Shown piece after piece: positions 24,785 through 33,494 of a stretch of 64,000 bases of DNA. Made by a program: the position numbers and the translations under genes. Origin of the DNA: Massilia sp. Root418 (GTDB lineage: Bacteria; Pseudomonadota; Gammaproteobacteria; Burkholderiales; Burkholderiaceae_D); NCBI RefSeq assembly GCF_001425265.1, contig NZ_LMEC01000020.1, positions 954,707-1,018,706 on the forward strand, in the 5' to 3' direction. The notes beneath the pieces were generated by a model that did not search any database, was not told where the DNA came from, and worked only from the letters and a program-made list of their open reading frames with translations. Position 1 is the stretch's first letter; each line of letters starts with the position of its first letter.

Positions 24785-26205
24785 CGCGGCAGGTGCACAT
24801 GGCGGTGCACCAGCATGGCCGCCGCCGCGAACGCCAGCGCCGCCACGCCGAACGCCACCGGCAGGCGCGCGCTCCACAGGGGCAGCGCGTGGATCACGGT
24901 GCCCATCAGCGCCACGCCCACCAGCGCGCCGATCTGCCGGTTGGCGTTGAGCGCGGCGGCCGCGCTGTTCGAGTAGGCCTTGCCGGCCACCTGCATCACG
25001 GTGGCGGTCATGGCGGGGATGGCGACGCCGACCGCCACGTTCATCAGCACAATCACCGCGAGCATCAGCGCCAGCGGCATGGCCGGCATCCAGCAGGCCA
25101 GCGCCAGCAGCAGCGCGCCCATCGCCGCGCCTGCGGACAGGCCGGCCACCAGCGGCAGGCGCAGCCCCACCCGGGCGGAGATGCGGCCGGACGAAAAATT
25201 CCCCAGCGTGAAGGCGGCCATCATGGGCAGCAGCGTGTAGCCGGTGTGCAGCGCGTCCGCGCCGCGCGCCTGGATGTACAGGCTCAGCAGGAAAAGCTGG
25301 CCGAATACAGCGAGGTTGATCAGGAAGCCGGTGGCATTGGCAGCCGCGAAGCTGCCGTTGCCGAGCAAGGCGCGCGGCAGGATGGGATGGGCGATTGCCC
25401 GCTCGCGCCGCACCAGCACGGCCGCGAACACCACCGTGGCCGCCGCGCCCGCCAGCAGCGGCGCCGACGTCCAGCCCAGCACCGGGCCTTCGATCAGCAC
25501 GAAACTCAGCCCGGCCAGCGCCAGCACGCCCAGCCCGTGGCTGAGCAGCGACAGCGGCCGTGGCTGCGGCTGGACCGCCGGGATCAGGCGGTACGCCAGC
25601 GCCATGCCGAGCAGGCCGAGCGGAACGTTCACCCAGAACACGCTGCGCCAGCCGAATGCGTGCACCAGGATGCCGCCCGCCAGCGGCCCGACGGCCGACG
25701 AGGCGCCCACCATGGCCGACCAGGTGCCGACCATGCGCGCGCGCACCTTGTCGTCCTCGAAGGTGTGCGTAAGCAGGCTGAGCGAATTGGGCAGGAACAG
25801 CGCGGCGCCCGCGCCTTGCAGCAGGCGCGCGGCCGTCAGCGCCGCCCCGCCGGGGGCAACGGCGCACAGGACGGAGCCGAACAGGAACACGCCCAGGCCC
25901 GCAATGTAGGCGCTGCGCGCACCCATGCGGTCGCCCAGCGCGCCGCCGGCCAGCAACAGGGCAGCGAAAGTCAGGGTGTAGCCGTCCACCACCCACACCA
26001 GGCCGGACACCGGCACCGACAGGTCGCGCGCGATGTCGGACAGCGCGGTGTTGACGGCGGTCAGGTCCACCATCGCCATCACGAAGCCGATGGCCAGGGT
26101 GAGCAAGGTGAGCGTGCTTGCAGGCCGCGCTGCAGCCTGCTGCGGCGCCGCGCCGGCTGCGGCCATGCCAACGGCAGCCGCGGCCCGGTTTGAATGGTTC
26201 GTCAT
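24781..26205 (-). CDS. MFS transporter, DHA2 (14-helix) type
   Basis: A 474-residue membrane protein of the drug:H+ antiporter-2 type (EmrB/QacA-like), with motif GDRMGARSAYIAGL between helices 2 and 3, WVVDGYTLTFAALLL, and the proline/glycine-rich motif C region GPLAGGILVHAFGWRSVFWVNVP. About 14 membrane helices are predicted. ATG at 26205 follows GGAG by six bases. Its stop codon overlaps the ribB stop in convergent orientation. It is divergent from a LysR gene that probably regulates it. Confidence 0.9.
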   Translation of the reverse strand: MTNHSNRAAAAVGMAAAGAAPQQAAARPASTLTLLTLAIGFVMAMVDLTAVNTALSDIARDLSVPVSGLVWVVDGYTLTFAALLLAGGALGDRMGARSAYIAGLGVFLFGSVLCAVAPGGAALTAARLLQGAGAALFLPNSLSLLTHTFEDDKVRARMVGTWSAMVGASSAVGPLAGGILVHAFGWRSVFWVNVPLGLLGMALAYRLIPAVQPQPRPLSLLSHGLGVLALAGLSFVLIEGPVLGWTSAPLLAGAAATVVFAAVLVRRERAIAHPILPRALLGNGSFAAANATGFLINLAVFGQLFLLSLYIQARGADALHTGYTLLPMMAAFTLGNFSSGRISARVGLRLPLVAGLSAGAAMGALLLALACWMPAMPLALMLAVIVLMNVAVGVAIPAMTATVMQVAGKAYSNSAAAALNANRQIGALVGVALMGTVIHALPLWSARLPVAFGVAALAFAAAAMLVHRHVHLPR

Positions 26206-26309
26206 CTTCAGCTCCAATACATGTTTCCCGCATCGTAGGCTGCTTGCGGAATGCAGTAAACACGCATAACATCAGCACTCCGCTGCAAAAATGCATCACA
26301 GGGACCGCC

Positions 26310-27191
26310 ATGGACTGGGACAACGCCCGCATCTTCCTCGCCATCCACCGCGCCGGCACGCTGCGCGGCGCGGCGGCGCAACTCGACATCGACCAGGCCA
26401 CGGTGGGCCGCCGCCTGGCCGCGATGGAGAAATCGCTCAACGCCAAGCTGTTCCTGCGCACGCCCGGCGGCTACGTGGCCACGCCGGCCGGCGACCTGGC
26501 CGCCAGCGCCGCCGAGCAGATGGAAACCGCCGCCGACCGCCTGCAGCGCGAAATGCAGGGCATCGACAACCGCCTGTCCGGCACCATCCGCGTGGCCACC
26601 TCGGACACCATGGCCGCCCACTTCGTGATCGACGCCATGCAGCGCCTGCACGTGCGCCACCCGGACATCCGCATCGTGCTGAGCGCCTCCACCCAGCTCT
26701 CCAGCCTGACGCGGCGCGAAGCCGACCTGGCCATCCGCACCGTGCGGCCGGACAGCCCGGACCTGATCTCGCGCCACCTCACCCGCCGTACCCTGGGCCT
26801 GTATGCGTCCAAGGCCTACCTGAAGAAGCACGGCGTGCCGGCGCAGGGCAACGCGCTGGCCGGGCACGACATCGTCATCTACCAGCACAGCGTGGCCCCG
26901 CGCCATGCGGAAAAGCTGTGCGGCGAACCGGTGGCCAACGCGCGCGTGGCGATGGAAGTGAACACCGGCCTGATACTGCACGAAGCCGTGATGGCTGGCC
27001 TGGGCATCGGCGAGCTGGCCACCCACATTGCCGAGACCACGCCCGAGCTGGTGCGCATCTGGCCCGAGCGCGAGCAAAGCTACGAAGTCTACCTGGTGAT
27101 GCACAGCGACCTGAATCGCAGCGCCCGCGTGCGGGCGGCGGCGGACGCCATCATTGCCTCCTTCCCCGTCAAATCGTCTGCCGGCAAATAG
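26310..27191 (+). CDS. LysR family transcriptional regulator
   Basis: A 293-residue regulator. The N-terminal winged helix begins MDWDNARIFLAIHRAGTLRG with TVGRRLAAMEKSLNAKLF, followed by a periplasmic-binding-like effector domain. The start at ATG 26310 puts the HTH at the normal position. It is divergent from the DHA2 exporter gene with about 104 bases between them, a common arrangement for LysR control of an exporter. Confidence 0.9.
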   Translation: MDWDNARIFLAIHRAGTLRGAAAQLDIDQATVGRRLAAMEKSLNAKLFLRTPGGYVATPAGDLAASAAEQMETAADRLQREMQGIDNRLSGTIRVATSDTMAAHFVIDAMQRLHVRHPDIRIVLSASTQLSSLTRREADLAIRTVRPDSPDLISRHLTRRTLGLYASKAYLKKHGVPAQGNALAGHDIVIYQHSVAPRHAEKLCGEPVANARVAMEVNTGLILHEAVMAGLGIGELATHIAETTPELVRIWPEREQSYEVYLVMHSDLNRSARVRAAADAIIASFPVKSSAGK

Positions 27192-27214
27192 CAGCGGATG
27201 CTAAGATTGCCAAC

Positions 27215-28012
27215 ATGACTACACAGGTATCATTTTCCGCGCCGCTGCGCGACATGCAGCGCTGGGCCATGGACTGGATCGTGAGCTGGTGGCAGCTGCT
27301 GCACTTCAGCGTGCTGGTTGCCACGCTTGCGCTCACCCCGTCCAGCTACAACGTGCGCCACCGCCCCGCCCTGGCGCGCCAGCTGGTGCTGGGCAGCGCG
27401 CCGCACCTGCCTTGGTTTACCCTGGTGTCCGCGCTGATCAGCCTTGTCATCATCCGCATCGTGGTGGTCACCTCGCAGAGCTACGGCCTGTCGCGCTATG
27501 CGCTGGAGATGGTGGTGCGGGTGCTGGTGCTGGAACTGATCCCCCTGATCACCGCGCTGTTCGTGGCCCTGCGCAGCACGCTGCCGGCCGGCGTGGAGTT
27601 CGCCCAGATGCGCGCCGCGTCCAGGGGCAAGAACACGGTCACCGGCATGATAGGCCTGCGCGACGAGTTCTTCCCGCGCGCCGTGGCCGGCATGTTCTCG
27701 GTCTGGCTGCTGGGCGCCGTCAGCTGCGTGCTGACGCTGATCCTGGCCTACCTGGCCATCTACGGCTTCACGCCCTATGCGCTGCAAGGCTACACCCGCG
27801 TGGTGGGCCAGATCTTCACGCCGCCGGTGGCGCTGATCCTGGTGCTGAAAATATTCTTCTTCAGCCTGGCCGTGGGGCTGATCCCGCTCGCCTCGTCCTT
27901 CCACGCCGGCTCCTGGAGGCTGCGCCACGTGCACGGCCTGTCCGACATGGTGCGCATGTTCTCCGTGCTGCTGCTGATCGAAGCCGCCTCCCTGGTGGGC
28001 AATTACTATTAA
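27215..28012 (+). CDS. MlaE-type ABC transporter permease
   Basis: A 265-residue inner-membrane protein with about five to six helices. The segment LELIPLITALFVALRST matches the conserved MlaE core (TALFVALR) that packs against the MCE protein. MlaE-type permeases move phospholipids or other lipids between membranes together with an MlaF ATPase and an MlaD-type MCE protein. The MCE gene follows by 13 bases; no ATPase gene is found beside it. Confidence 0.85.
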   Translation: MTTQVSFSAPLRDMQRWAMDWIVSWWQLLHFSVLVATLALTPSSYNVRHRPALARQLVLGSAPHLPWFTLVSALISLVIIRIVVVTSQSYGLSRYALEMVVRVLVLELIPLITALFVALRSTLPAGVEFAQMRAASRGKNTVTGMIGLRDEFFPRAVAGMFSVWLLGAVSCVLTLILAYLAIYGFTPYALQGYTRVVGQIFTPPVALILVLKIFFFSLAVGLIPLASSFHAGSWRLRHVHGLSDMVRMFSVLLLIEAASLVGNYY

Positions 28013-28025
28013 ACCCGGAAACACT

Positions 28026-28979
28026 ATGAACGAACCGACCCCGGCCCCCGAAGCCTCCCCCATCCGCAACGCCGAACTGAAAGCCGCCATGCTGCTGGTG
28101 CTAATGTTCGTGCTGGTGGCGGGCACCGCCGTCTACCTGCTGTATGCGCGCGGGGCCTTCGAACCCACGCAAAGGCTGGTGCTGACGGCCGACGACTCGG
28201 AAGGCGTGAGCGTCGGCATGGACGTGACCTTTGCCGGCTTCCCCATCGGCCGCGTGCAGCGCATCGAACTGGGCAAGGACGCCAAGGCGCGCGTGCTGAT
28301 CGACGTGCCGACCAAGGACGCGCACTGGCTGCGCACCAGCAGCATCTTCACGCTGGAACGCGGCCTGGTGGGCGGCGCCAAGCTGCGCGCCTTCAGCGGC
28401 ATCCCCAACGACCCGCCGTTGCCGGACGGCGCGGTGCGCGACATGCTGGTGGGCGACGTGGCGGCCGAGATCCCGCGCCTGCTGAACGCGGCCAAGGAAC
28501 TGCTGCAGAACGTAACCAACCTCACCGCAGCCGATTCGGCGCTGGGCGCCAGCCTGGAGAACGTGCGCGGCGTCACCGAGCGCCTGAACGGTCCGGGCGG
28601 TGCGATGGGCTTCATTGCCGGCGAGGACAAGAAGGCACAGGAGCTGCTGCGCAACGCCAATTCGCTGATCGTGAAGGCGGACAAGCTGGTGGGCAATGCG
28701 GATGCGCGCGTGTTCGGCAAGAACGGCGTAATGACCGACACCCAGGCGGCGGTGGTGCAGATGAACGGCCTGCTGCTGGACGCGCGCGCCAGCCTGAAGA
28801 AGCTGGACGGCGTGCTGGCCGAGGCGCAGGCAGTGGGCGCGAATGCGCGCGTGGCCACGCAGGACCTGGGCGCCCTGCGCGGGGACGTGGACGCCAACCT
28901 GCGCAAGATCGAGCAGCTCATTAATGAAATCAACCGCAAATGGCCTTTCAAGCGCGAAACGGAGATCAAGCTTCCATGA
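28026..28979 (+). CDS. MlaD (MCE) family lipid-transport protein
   Basis: A 317-residue protein with one N-terminal membrane helix (LKAAMLLVLMFVLVAGTAVYL region) and one MCE domain (VLTADDSEGVSVGMDVTFAGFPIG, VLIDVPTKDAHWLRTSS). A long helical C-terminal tail follows, suitable for forming a hexameric tunnel. It is the periplasmic ring partner of the MlaE permease upstream. It ends in an ATGA overlap with the lipoprotein gene. Confidence 0.88.
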   Translation: MNEPTPAPEASPIRNAELKAAMLLVLMFVLVAGTAVYLLYARGAFEPTQRLVLTADDSEGVSVGMDVTFAGFPIGRVQRIELGKDAKARVLIDVPTKDAHWLRTSSIFTLERGLVGGAKLRAFSGIPNDPPLPDGAVRDMLVGDVAAEIPRLLNAAKELLQNVTNLTAADSALGASLENVRGVTERLNGPGGAMGFIAGEDKKAQELLRNANSLIVKADKLVGNADARVFGKNGVMTDTQAAVVQMNGLLLDARASLKKLDGVLAEAQAVGANARVATQDLGALRGDVDANLRKIEQLINEINRKWPFKRETEIKLP

Positions 28980-29659
28980 CGATAACGATGACGATGATGA
29001 CGCGCAGCGCTGCGCTGGCCAGCGCGCTCGCCGCCTTGCTGGCGCTGTCGGCTTGCGGCAGCAGCCCGCCGGTGCCCGACTGGAAAATGAACGCGCACGG
29101 CGCGCTGGAGCGCGCCACCTCGGCCTACCTGGGCGGCAAGGACAGCGTAGCGGAAAGCGAGTTCGCGCGGGCGCGCAGCCAGGTCGGCAGCACCGGCGAT
29201 ATCGAGCTGGCGATACGCGTGGAACTGGCGCGCTGCGCCACGCGGGTGGCGTCGCTGGTGTTTGAGGATTGCCCCGGCTTCCACAAGTACGCGCATGACG
29301 CGGCGGGAGCCGATATCGAATACGCGGCCTACCTGGCCGGCACGCTGCCGCCGTCCGAGGCGGGACGTTTGCCGGAGCAGCACCGCGCGGTGGCCGGCAC
29401 CGCCAGCGACGTGGCGGCCGGAGCGGCGGTGGTGGCGATCAAGGACCCGCTATCGCGGCTGGTGGCGGCCGGCGCCGTGTTCCGCGCCAACCGCGCCACG
29501 CCGCAAGTGATCGCGGCGGCGGTAGACACCGCGTCCGCGCAGGGCTGGCGGCGTCCGCTGCTGGCATGGCTGAACGTGCAGGCCCTGCGCGCCGAGAAAG
29601 CCGGCGACACGGCCGAAGCGGCGCGCCTGCGCAGGCGCATCGCGCTGGCCTCCGAGTAG
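28976..29659 (+). CDS. Lipoprotein of an Mla-like lipid transport operon
   Basis: A 227-residue protein with a lipoprotein signal: hydrophobic ALASALAALLALSAC with lipobox LSAC, cysteine followed by GSS, which favours the outer membrane. The mature protein is helical and Ala-rich, and repeat-like. ATG at 28976 overlaps the MCE gene stop. In related operons the last gene is an outer-membrane auxiliary lipoprotein; that role is inferred by position. Confidence 0.7.
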   Translation: MTITMTMMTRSAALASALAALLALSACGSSPPVPDWKMNAHGALERATSAYLGGKDSVAESEFARARSQVGSTGDIELAIRVELARCATRVASLVFEDCPGFHKYAHDAAGADIEYAAYLAGTLPPSEAGRLPEQHRAVAGTASDVAAGAAVVAIKDPLSRLVAAGAVFRANRATPQVIAAAVDTASAQGWRRPLLAWLNVQALRAEKAGDTAEAARLRRRIALASE

Positions 29660-29703
29660 CCCGCGGCGGCGCACGGCGGCGCGCGTTGCAGCGGCGTGAA
29701 CGC

Positions 29704-29771
29704 CTAACCCGCCCTACGAAGGCGCTGCGATGCACGTAGGGCGGGTTAGCACCGCAGGTGCGTAACCCGCC
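29704..29771. repeat. REP-like palindromic element, paired copies
   Basis: CTAACCCGCCCTACG (29704-29718) is followed by its exact reverse complement CGTAGGGCGGGTTAG (29735-29749), then TAACCCGCC near 29763-29771. This is two copies of the dispersed element in opposite orientation. The region 29660-29790 between the lipoprotein gene and the helicase gene holds no gene. Confidence 0.75.
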
Positions 29772-29786
29772 GCGCGCCGCCCGCGG

Positions 29787-31055
29787 CTATTCCGAATCCG
29801 CAGCAGCAGCAGCAGCAGCCTCGCGCAACTTATCCTTCTTGCTCTTGCGCGTCCCCTTGACGCCGCCGTTCACGGTATCCGTGGCCGGATGCACAACCGG
29901 CGCCGTCCCGGTCGGCTCGAACCCGGCCACCTGCTCACGCGGCACGCGTATCCCCAGCCGCTTCTCGATCAGCCGGAAATGCGCCTCCGTTTCCGCGCTC
30001 ACAAAGCTGACCGCAATACCGCTCGCCCCCGCCCTCCCCGTGCGTCCGATGCGGTGCGTGTACTCCGCAGGCGCGCGCGGCAAATCGAAATTCACCACCA
30101 CCGGCAACTGCGCAATATCTATCCCGCGCGCGGCAACGTCCGTGGCCACCAGCACCTGCAGGCGCGAATTCTTGAAATCCGCCAGCACCTCCGTGCGTGC
30201 GCCCTGGCTGAAATCGCCATGGAAGGCTTCCGCGCGGATACCGTTGCGGCGCAGCTTCTCGGCCACGTGCTCGGACGCATACTTGGTGGCGACAAACACC
30301 AGCACCCGGCTCCACTTGTTCTCCTTGATCAGGTGCTTGAGCAGCACCTGGCGCCGCACCGCGTCCACCGCGATGGCGCGCTGCGCGATGTCGGGCTCAT
30401 GCTCCGGCGCCGACGCCGCCTCCACCCGCACCGGATTGCGCAGCAGGTGGTGCGCCAGGGTCTGCACCGGCCCCGGGAAGGTGGCCGAGAAGAACAGGTT
30501 CTGGCGGCGCGCCGGCAGCAACGCCAGGATGCGGCCGATTTCCTCGGTAAAGCCCATGTCCAGCAGGCGGTCCGCCTCGTCCAGCACCAGGGTGGCGGTG
30601 GACGAGATATCCAGCGCATTGTGCTCGATCAGGTCCAGCAGGCGGCCCGGGGTGGCCACCACGATGTCCGCACCGCCGCGCAGCGCCATCATCTGCGGAT
30701 TGATCGACACGCCGCCAAACACGATGGACACCTTCACCGGCACCGGCAGGTGCTGCACCAGCTGGCGGATCGCCTCGCCCACCTGCGCAGCCAGTTCGCG
30801 CGTCGGCACCAGCACCAGGCCATGCAGGCCCTGCGCGGCAGGACGCGCCGCGCCCCGCTTCGCCAGCAGCGCGTGCAGCATCGGCAGCGCAAAGGCGGCG
30901 GTCTTGCCGGACCCGGTCTGCGCGGCGCCCAGCACGTCCTCCCCGCGCAAGGCGGCGGGAATGGCGGCGGACTGGATCGCGGTCGGCTCGGTGTAGCCGA
31001 TTTCAGTGACGGCGTTGATCAGCGAAGGCGCGAGGCCTAGCGAGGAAAAAGACAT
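29787..31055 (-). CDS. rhlE: DEAD-box RNA helicase, RhlE type
   Basis: A 422-residue ATP-dependent RNA helicase with the Q motif (GYTEPTAIQSAAIP), Walker A AAQTGSGKTAAF, DEAD box in VLDEADRLLDMGF, SAT in FFSATFP and motif VI HRIGRTGRAGASG. The basic tail (TRKSKKDKLREAA) is short. The opening MSFSSLGLAPSLI is typical of RhlE proteins, which act in ribosome maturation and RNA turnover. The gene name is by family resemblance. Confidence 0.9.
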   Translation of the reverse strand: MSFSSLGLAPSLINAVTEIGYTEPTAIQSAAIPAALRGEDVLGAAQTGSGKTAAFALPMLHALLAKRGAARPAAQGLHGLVLVPTRELAAQVGEAIRQLVQHLPVPVKVSIVFGGVSINPQMMALRGGADIVVATPGRLLDLIEHNALDISSTATLVLDEADRLLDMGFTEEIGRILALLPARRQNLFFSATFPGPVQTLAHHLLRNPVRVEAASAPEHEPDIAQRAIAVDAVRRQVLLKHLIKENKWSRVLVFVATKYASEHVAEKLRRNGIRAEAFHGDFSQGARTEVLADFKNSRLQVLVATDVAARGIDIAQLPVVVNFDLPRAPAEYTHRIGRTGRAGASGIAVSFVSAETEAHFRLIEKRLGIRVPREQVAGFEPTGTAPVVHPATDTVNGGVKGTRKSKKDKLREAAAAAAADSE

Positions 31056-31188
31056 GGATGCCTGTTATGTATAGCGTGGAGAACCCGACAGTATACGCCA
31101 CCGGCCATGCCGCATGCGAATTGCAGGTTGCCCGCCACAGGTATTCATGGGAATATTATAAAGTTAAAAACATTTTGAATGCACCGCC

Positions 31189-32175
31189 ATGATCAACTGG
31201 GACGCCCACATTTGCCTGCCGCAGCATCCGCAGGCCGACTTCACGCCGGTGGCGCAGCTGCACGCCGCCGGGGTCAACTACGTTTCCCTGAACGTGGGCG
31301 CCGACATGAACCCGGTCTCGCAGGTGATGTCGGTGATTGCCGGCTACCGCGCCACCATCGCGGCCGAGGCGGACCGCTACGTGCTGGTGTCCACCGTGGA
31401 CGACATCATCCAGGCCGCCGCCGACGGCAAGATGGCCATCACCTTCGACCTGGAAGGCTCGATCCCGCTGATGGACCAGCCGGACATGGTGGCGCTGTAC
31501 GCCCAGCTGGGCGTGCGCCAGATCCACTTTGCCTACAACCGCAACAACAGCGTGGCCGGCGGCTGCCATGACACCCCGTACGGCCTCACACCGCTCGGCC
31601 AGCGCATGGTGCAGGCGGTGAACGACGCGGGCGTGCTGATGGACTGCGCCCACACCAGCGTGCGCAGCACGCTCGACATCATGGCCGCCTCGTCCAAGCC
31701 GGTAATCTTCAGCCACGCCAACGCCTATGCGCTGGTGCAGCACGGCCGCAACGTGACGGACGAGCAGATCCTCGCCTGCGCCGGCACCGGCGGCGTGGTA
31801 TGCGTATCCGGCCTGTCCTGGTTCCTCGGCAGCGCCAACCCGGGCGCGGCCGACGTGGCGCGCCACGTGGCCTACATCGCCGAACTGGCGGGCGTGGCGC
31901 ACGTGGGCATCGGCACCGACATCTGCTTCCAGCAGAAAGACCTGGACGATACGCCGCCCGGCGACTTCGACCCTGGCCACTGGTGGCCCGCCTCGGCCGG
32001 CTACCGCGCCGATTCGCCGGCCACCTTCACGCCGCCCAGCGTGTGGCGCAGCATCGCGCCGGAGCTGCGCAAGCTGGGCATGTCGGTGACGGAAATCGAA
32101 ATGGTCATGGGCCGCAACATGATGCGCGTGGCGCAGCAGGTGTGGAGCGCCCCGGCTCGTGACGACGCCGCGTAA
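31189..32175 (+). CDS. Membrane-dipeptidase-like (M19) metallohydrolase
   Basis: A 328-residue protein of the renal dipeptidase/amidohydrolase family. Seen are the N-terminal WDAHICLPQHPQADF (metal-ligand region, where the family motif is DxHxD), FDLEGSIPL with the bridging glutamate region, HTSVRSTLDI with FSHANA, and GTDICF. The usual second acidic residue of the N-terminal DxHxD pattern is not obvious (DAHIC), so catalytic activity should be viewed with care. Function unknown beyond a hydrolase of small peptides or related compounds. It lies just upstream of a D-tartrate dehydratase gene on the other strand. Confidence 0.75.
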   Translation: MINWDAHICLPQHPQADFTPVAQLHAAGVNYVSLNVGADMNPVSQVMSVIAGYRATIAAEADRYVLVSTVDDIIQAAADGKMAITFDLEGSIPLMDQPDMVALYAQLGVRQIHFAYNRNNSVAGGCHDTPYGLTPLGQRMVQAVNDAGVLMDCAHTSVRSTLDIMAASSKPVIFSHANAYALVQHGRNVTDEQILACAGTGGVVCVSGLSWFLGSANPGAADVARHVAYIAELAGVAHVGIGTDICFQQKDLDDTPPGDFDPGHWWPASAGYRADSPATFTPPSVWRSIAPELRKLGMSVTEIEMVMGRNMMRVAQQVWSAPARDDAA

Positions 32176-32176
32176 C

Positions 32177-32212
32177 GGCGGGTGACGGCCTGCGGTCTAA
32201 CCCGCCCTACGG
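32177..32212. repeat. REP-like palindromic element
   Basis: GGCGGGTGACGG at 32177-32188 pairs with CTAACCCGCC further on, and CTACGG follows, with one mismatch in the stem. It lies just after the dipeptidase stop codon. Confidence 0.7.
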
Positions 32213-32237
32213 AACTGCATCGGAAGGCTGTTGAATA

Positions 32238-33407
32238 CTACTGCCCGCTCAGCGCGCGCATCTCGGCATACAGGTTGGACTTGCCTTCGAAGCCGATGCC
32301 AGGCAGGTCGGGCATGGTGATGTAGCCCTGGTCCACGCTCACGCCGTCCGGGAAGCCGCCGAAGGGCTGGAACAGGTCCGGATAGGACTCGTTGCCGCCC
32401 AGGCCCAGGCCCGCCGCGATATTCAGCGACATCTGGTGGCCGCCGTGCGGGATGCAGCGCGTGCGCGACCAGCCGTGTTCGTGCAGCATATCCAGCGTGC
32501 GCAGGTATTCCACCAGGCCGTAGCTCAGCGCGCAGTCGAACTGCAGCCAGTCGCGGTCCGGGCGCATGCCGCCGTAGCGGATCAGGTTGCGCGCATCCTG
32601 CATCGAGAACAGGTTCTCGCCGGTGGCCATCGGCTTGCCGTAGTAGCTGCGCAGCGTGGCTTGCAGCTCGAAGTCCAGCGGATCGCCGGCTTCCTCGTAC
32701 CAGAACAGGTCATACTGCTTGAGCGCTTTCGCATAGGCGATGGCGGTATCCAGGTCGAAGCGGCCGTTGGCGTCCACCGCCAGCTTCTGGCCGTCGCCCA
32801 GCACGCTCAGGATGGAATCGATGCGGCGCAAGTCTTCGTCCAGCGACGCGCCGCCGATCTTCTTCTTCACCACGGTGTAGCCGCGGTCGATATAGCTGCG
32901 CATTTCGTCCTTCAGCGCCTCGTGGCTCTGGCCGGGGTAGTAGTAGCCGCCCGCCGCGTACACGAACACCTTCTTGTCCGGCGTGCCGTTGCCGTAGCGC
33001 TCAGCCAGCAGCTGGTACAGCGGCTTGTTGGCGATCTTGGCCACCGCGTCCCAGATCGCCATGTCGATGGTGCCGATGGCCACCGAGCGCTCGCCGTGGC
33101 CGCCCGGCTTTTCGTTGGTGTACATGCAGTTCCAGATCTTGTGCGGATCGAGGTTGCTGCCGTCGTCGCTCACCAGCGCGGCGGGATCGGCTTCCAGGAT
33201 GCGGGGAATGAAGCGTTCGCGCATCAGCATGCCCTGGCCGTAGCGCCCGTTCGAATTGAAGCCGTAGCCCACCACCGGCTTGCCGTCGCGGATCACGTCG
33301 GTGACCACGGCCACCAGGCTCAGGGTCATCTTGCTGAAATCGATGTAGGCGTTGCGGATCGGCGAGCTGATGGGCAGGGTCTTTTCAAGAATGGTGACGA
33401 TTTTCAT
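32238..33407 (-). CDS. tarD: D(-)-tartrate dehydratase (enolase superfamily)
   Basis: A 389-residue member of the enolase superfamily, mandelate racemase subgroup. Strongly recalled family segments of Bradyrhizobium D-tartrate dehydratase are visible: TLPISSPIRNAYIDFSKMT, VGYGFNSNGRYGQG, NEKPGGHGERSVAIGTIDMA and LFQPFGGFPDGV. A KxK-type base is in VVKKKIGG, metal ligands in VDANGRF, EEAGDP and ATGENLF, and the histidine is in RCIPHGGHQM. It dehydrates D-tartrate to oxaloacetate. The ATG is preceded by AGGAGAACC. It is divergent from a LysR gene that probably senses tartrate. Confidence 0.9.
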   Translation of the reverse strand: MKIVTILEKTLPISSPIRNAYIDFSKMTLSLVAVVTDVIRDGKPVVGYGFNSNGRYGQGMLMRERFIPRILEADPAALVSDDGSNLDPHKIWNCMYTNEKPGGHGERSVAIGTIDMAIWDAVAKIANKPLYQLLAERYGNGTPDKKVFVYAAGGYYYPGQSHEALKDEMRSYIDRGYTVVKKKIGGASLDEDLRRIDSILSVLGDGQKLAVDANGRFDLDTAIAYAKALKQYDLFWYEEAGDPLDFELQATLRSYYGKPMATGENLFSMQDARNLIRYGGMRPDRDWLQFDCALSYGLVEYLRTLDMLHEHGWSRTRCIPHGGHQMSLNIAAGLGLGGNESYPDLFQPFGGFPDGVSVDQGYITMPDLPGIGFEGKSNLYAEMRALSGQ

Positions 33408-33457
33408 GCTGGTTCTCCTGGTTGGAATGGAACCAGCATAGCCTTAAACAGCAGCGC

Positions 33458-33463
33458 TATAAT
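33458..33463 (+). promoter_or_regulatory. Candidate -10 box for the tartrate LysR gene
   Basis: TATAAT at 33458-33463 is a perfect -10 consensus, 31 bases before the GTG start, in an AT-rich divergent gap (33408-33494). No convincing -35 is seen. The gap also has CTTCA...TGAAG around the start (33489-33500). Confidence 0.4.
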
Positions 33464-33494
33464 TCATCAATATTTACTTTATTATTTACTTCAA

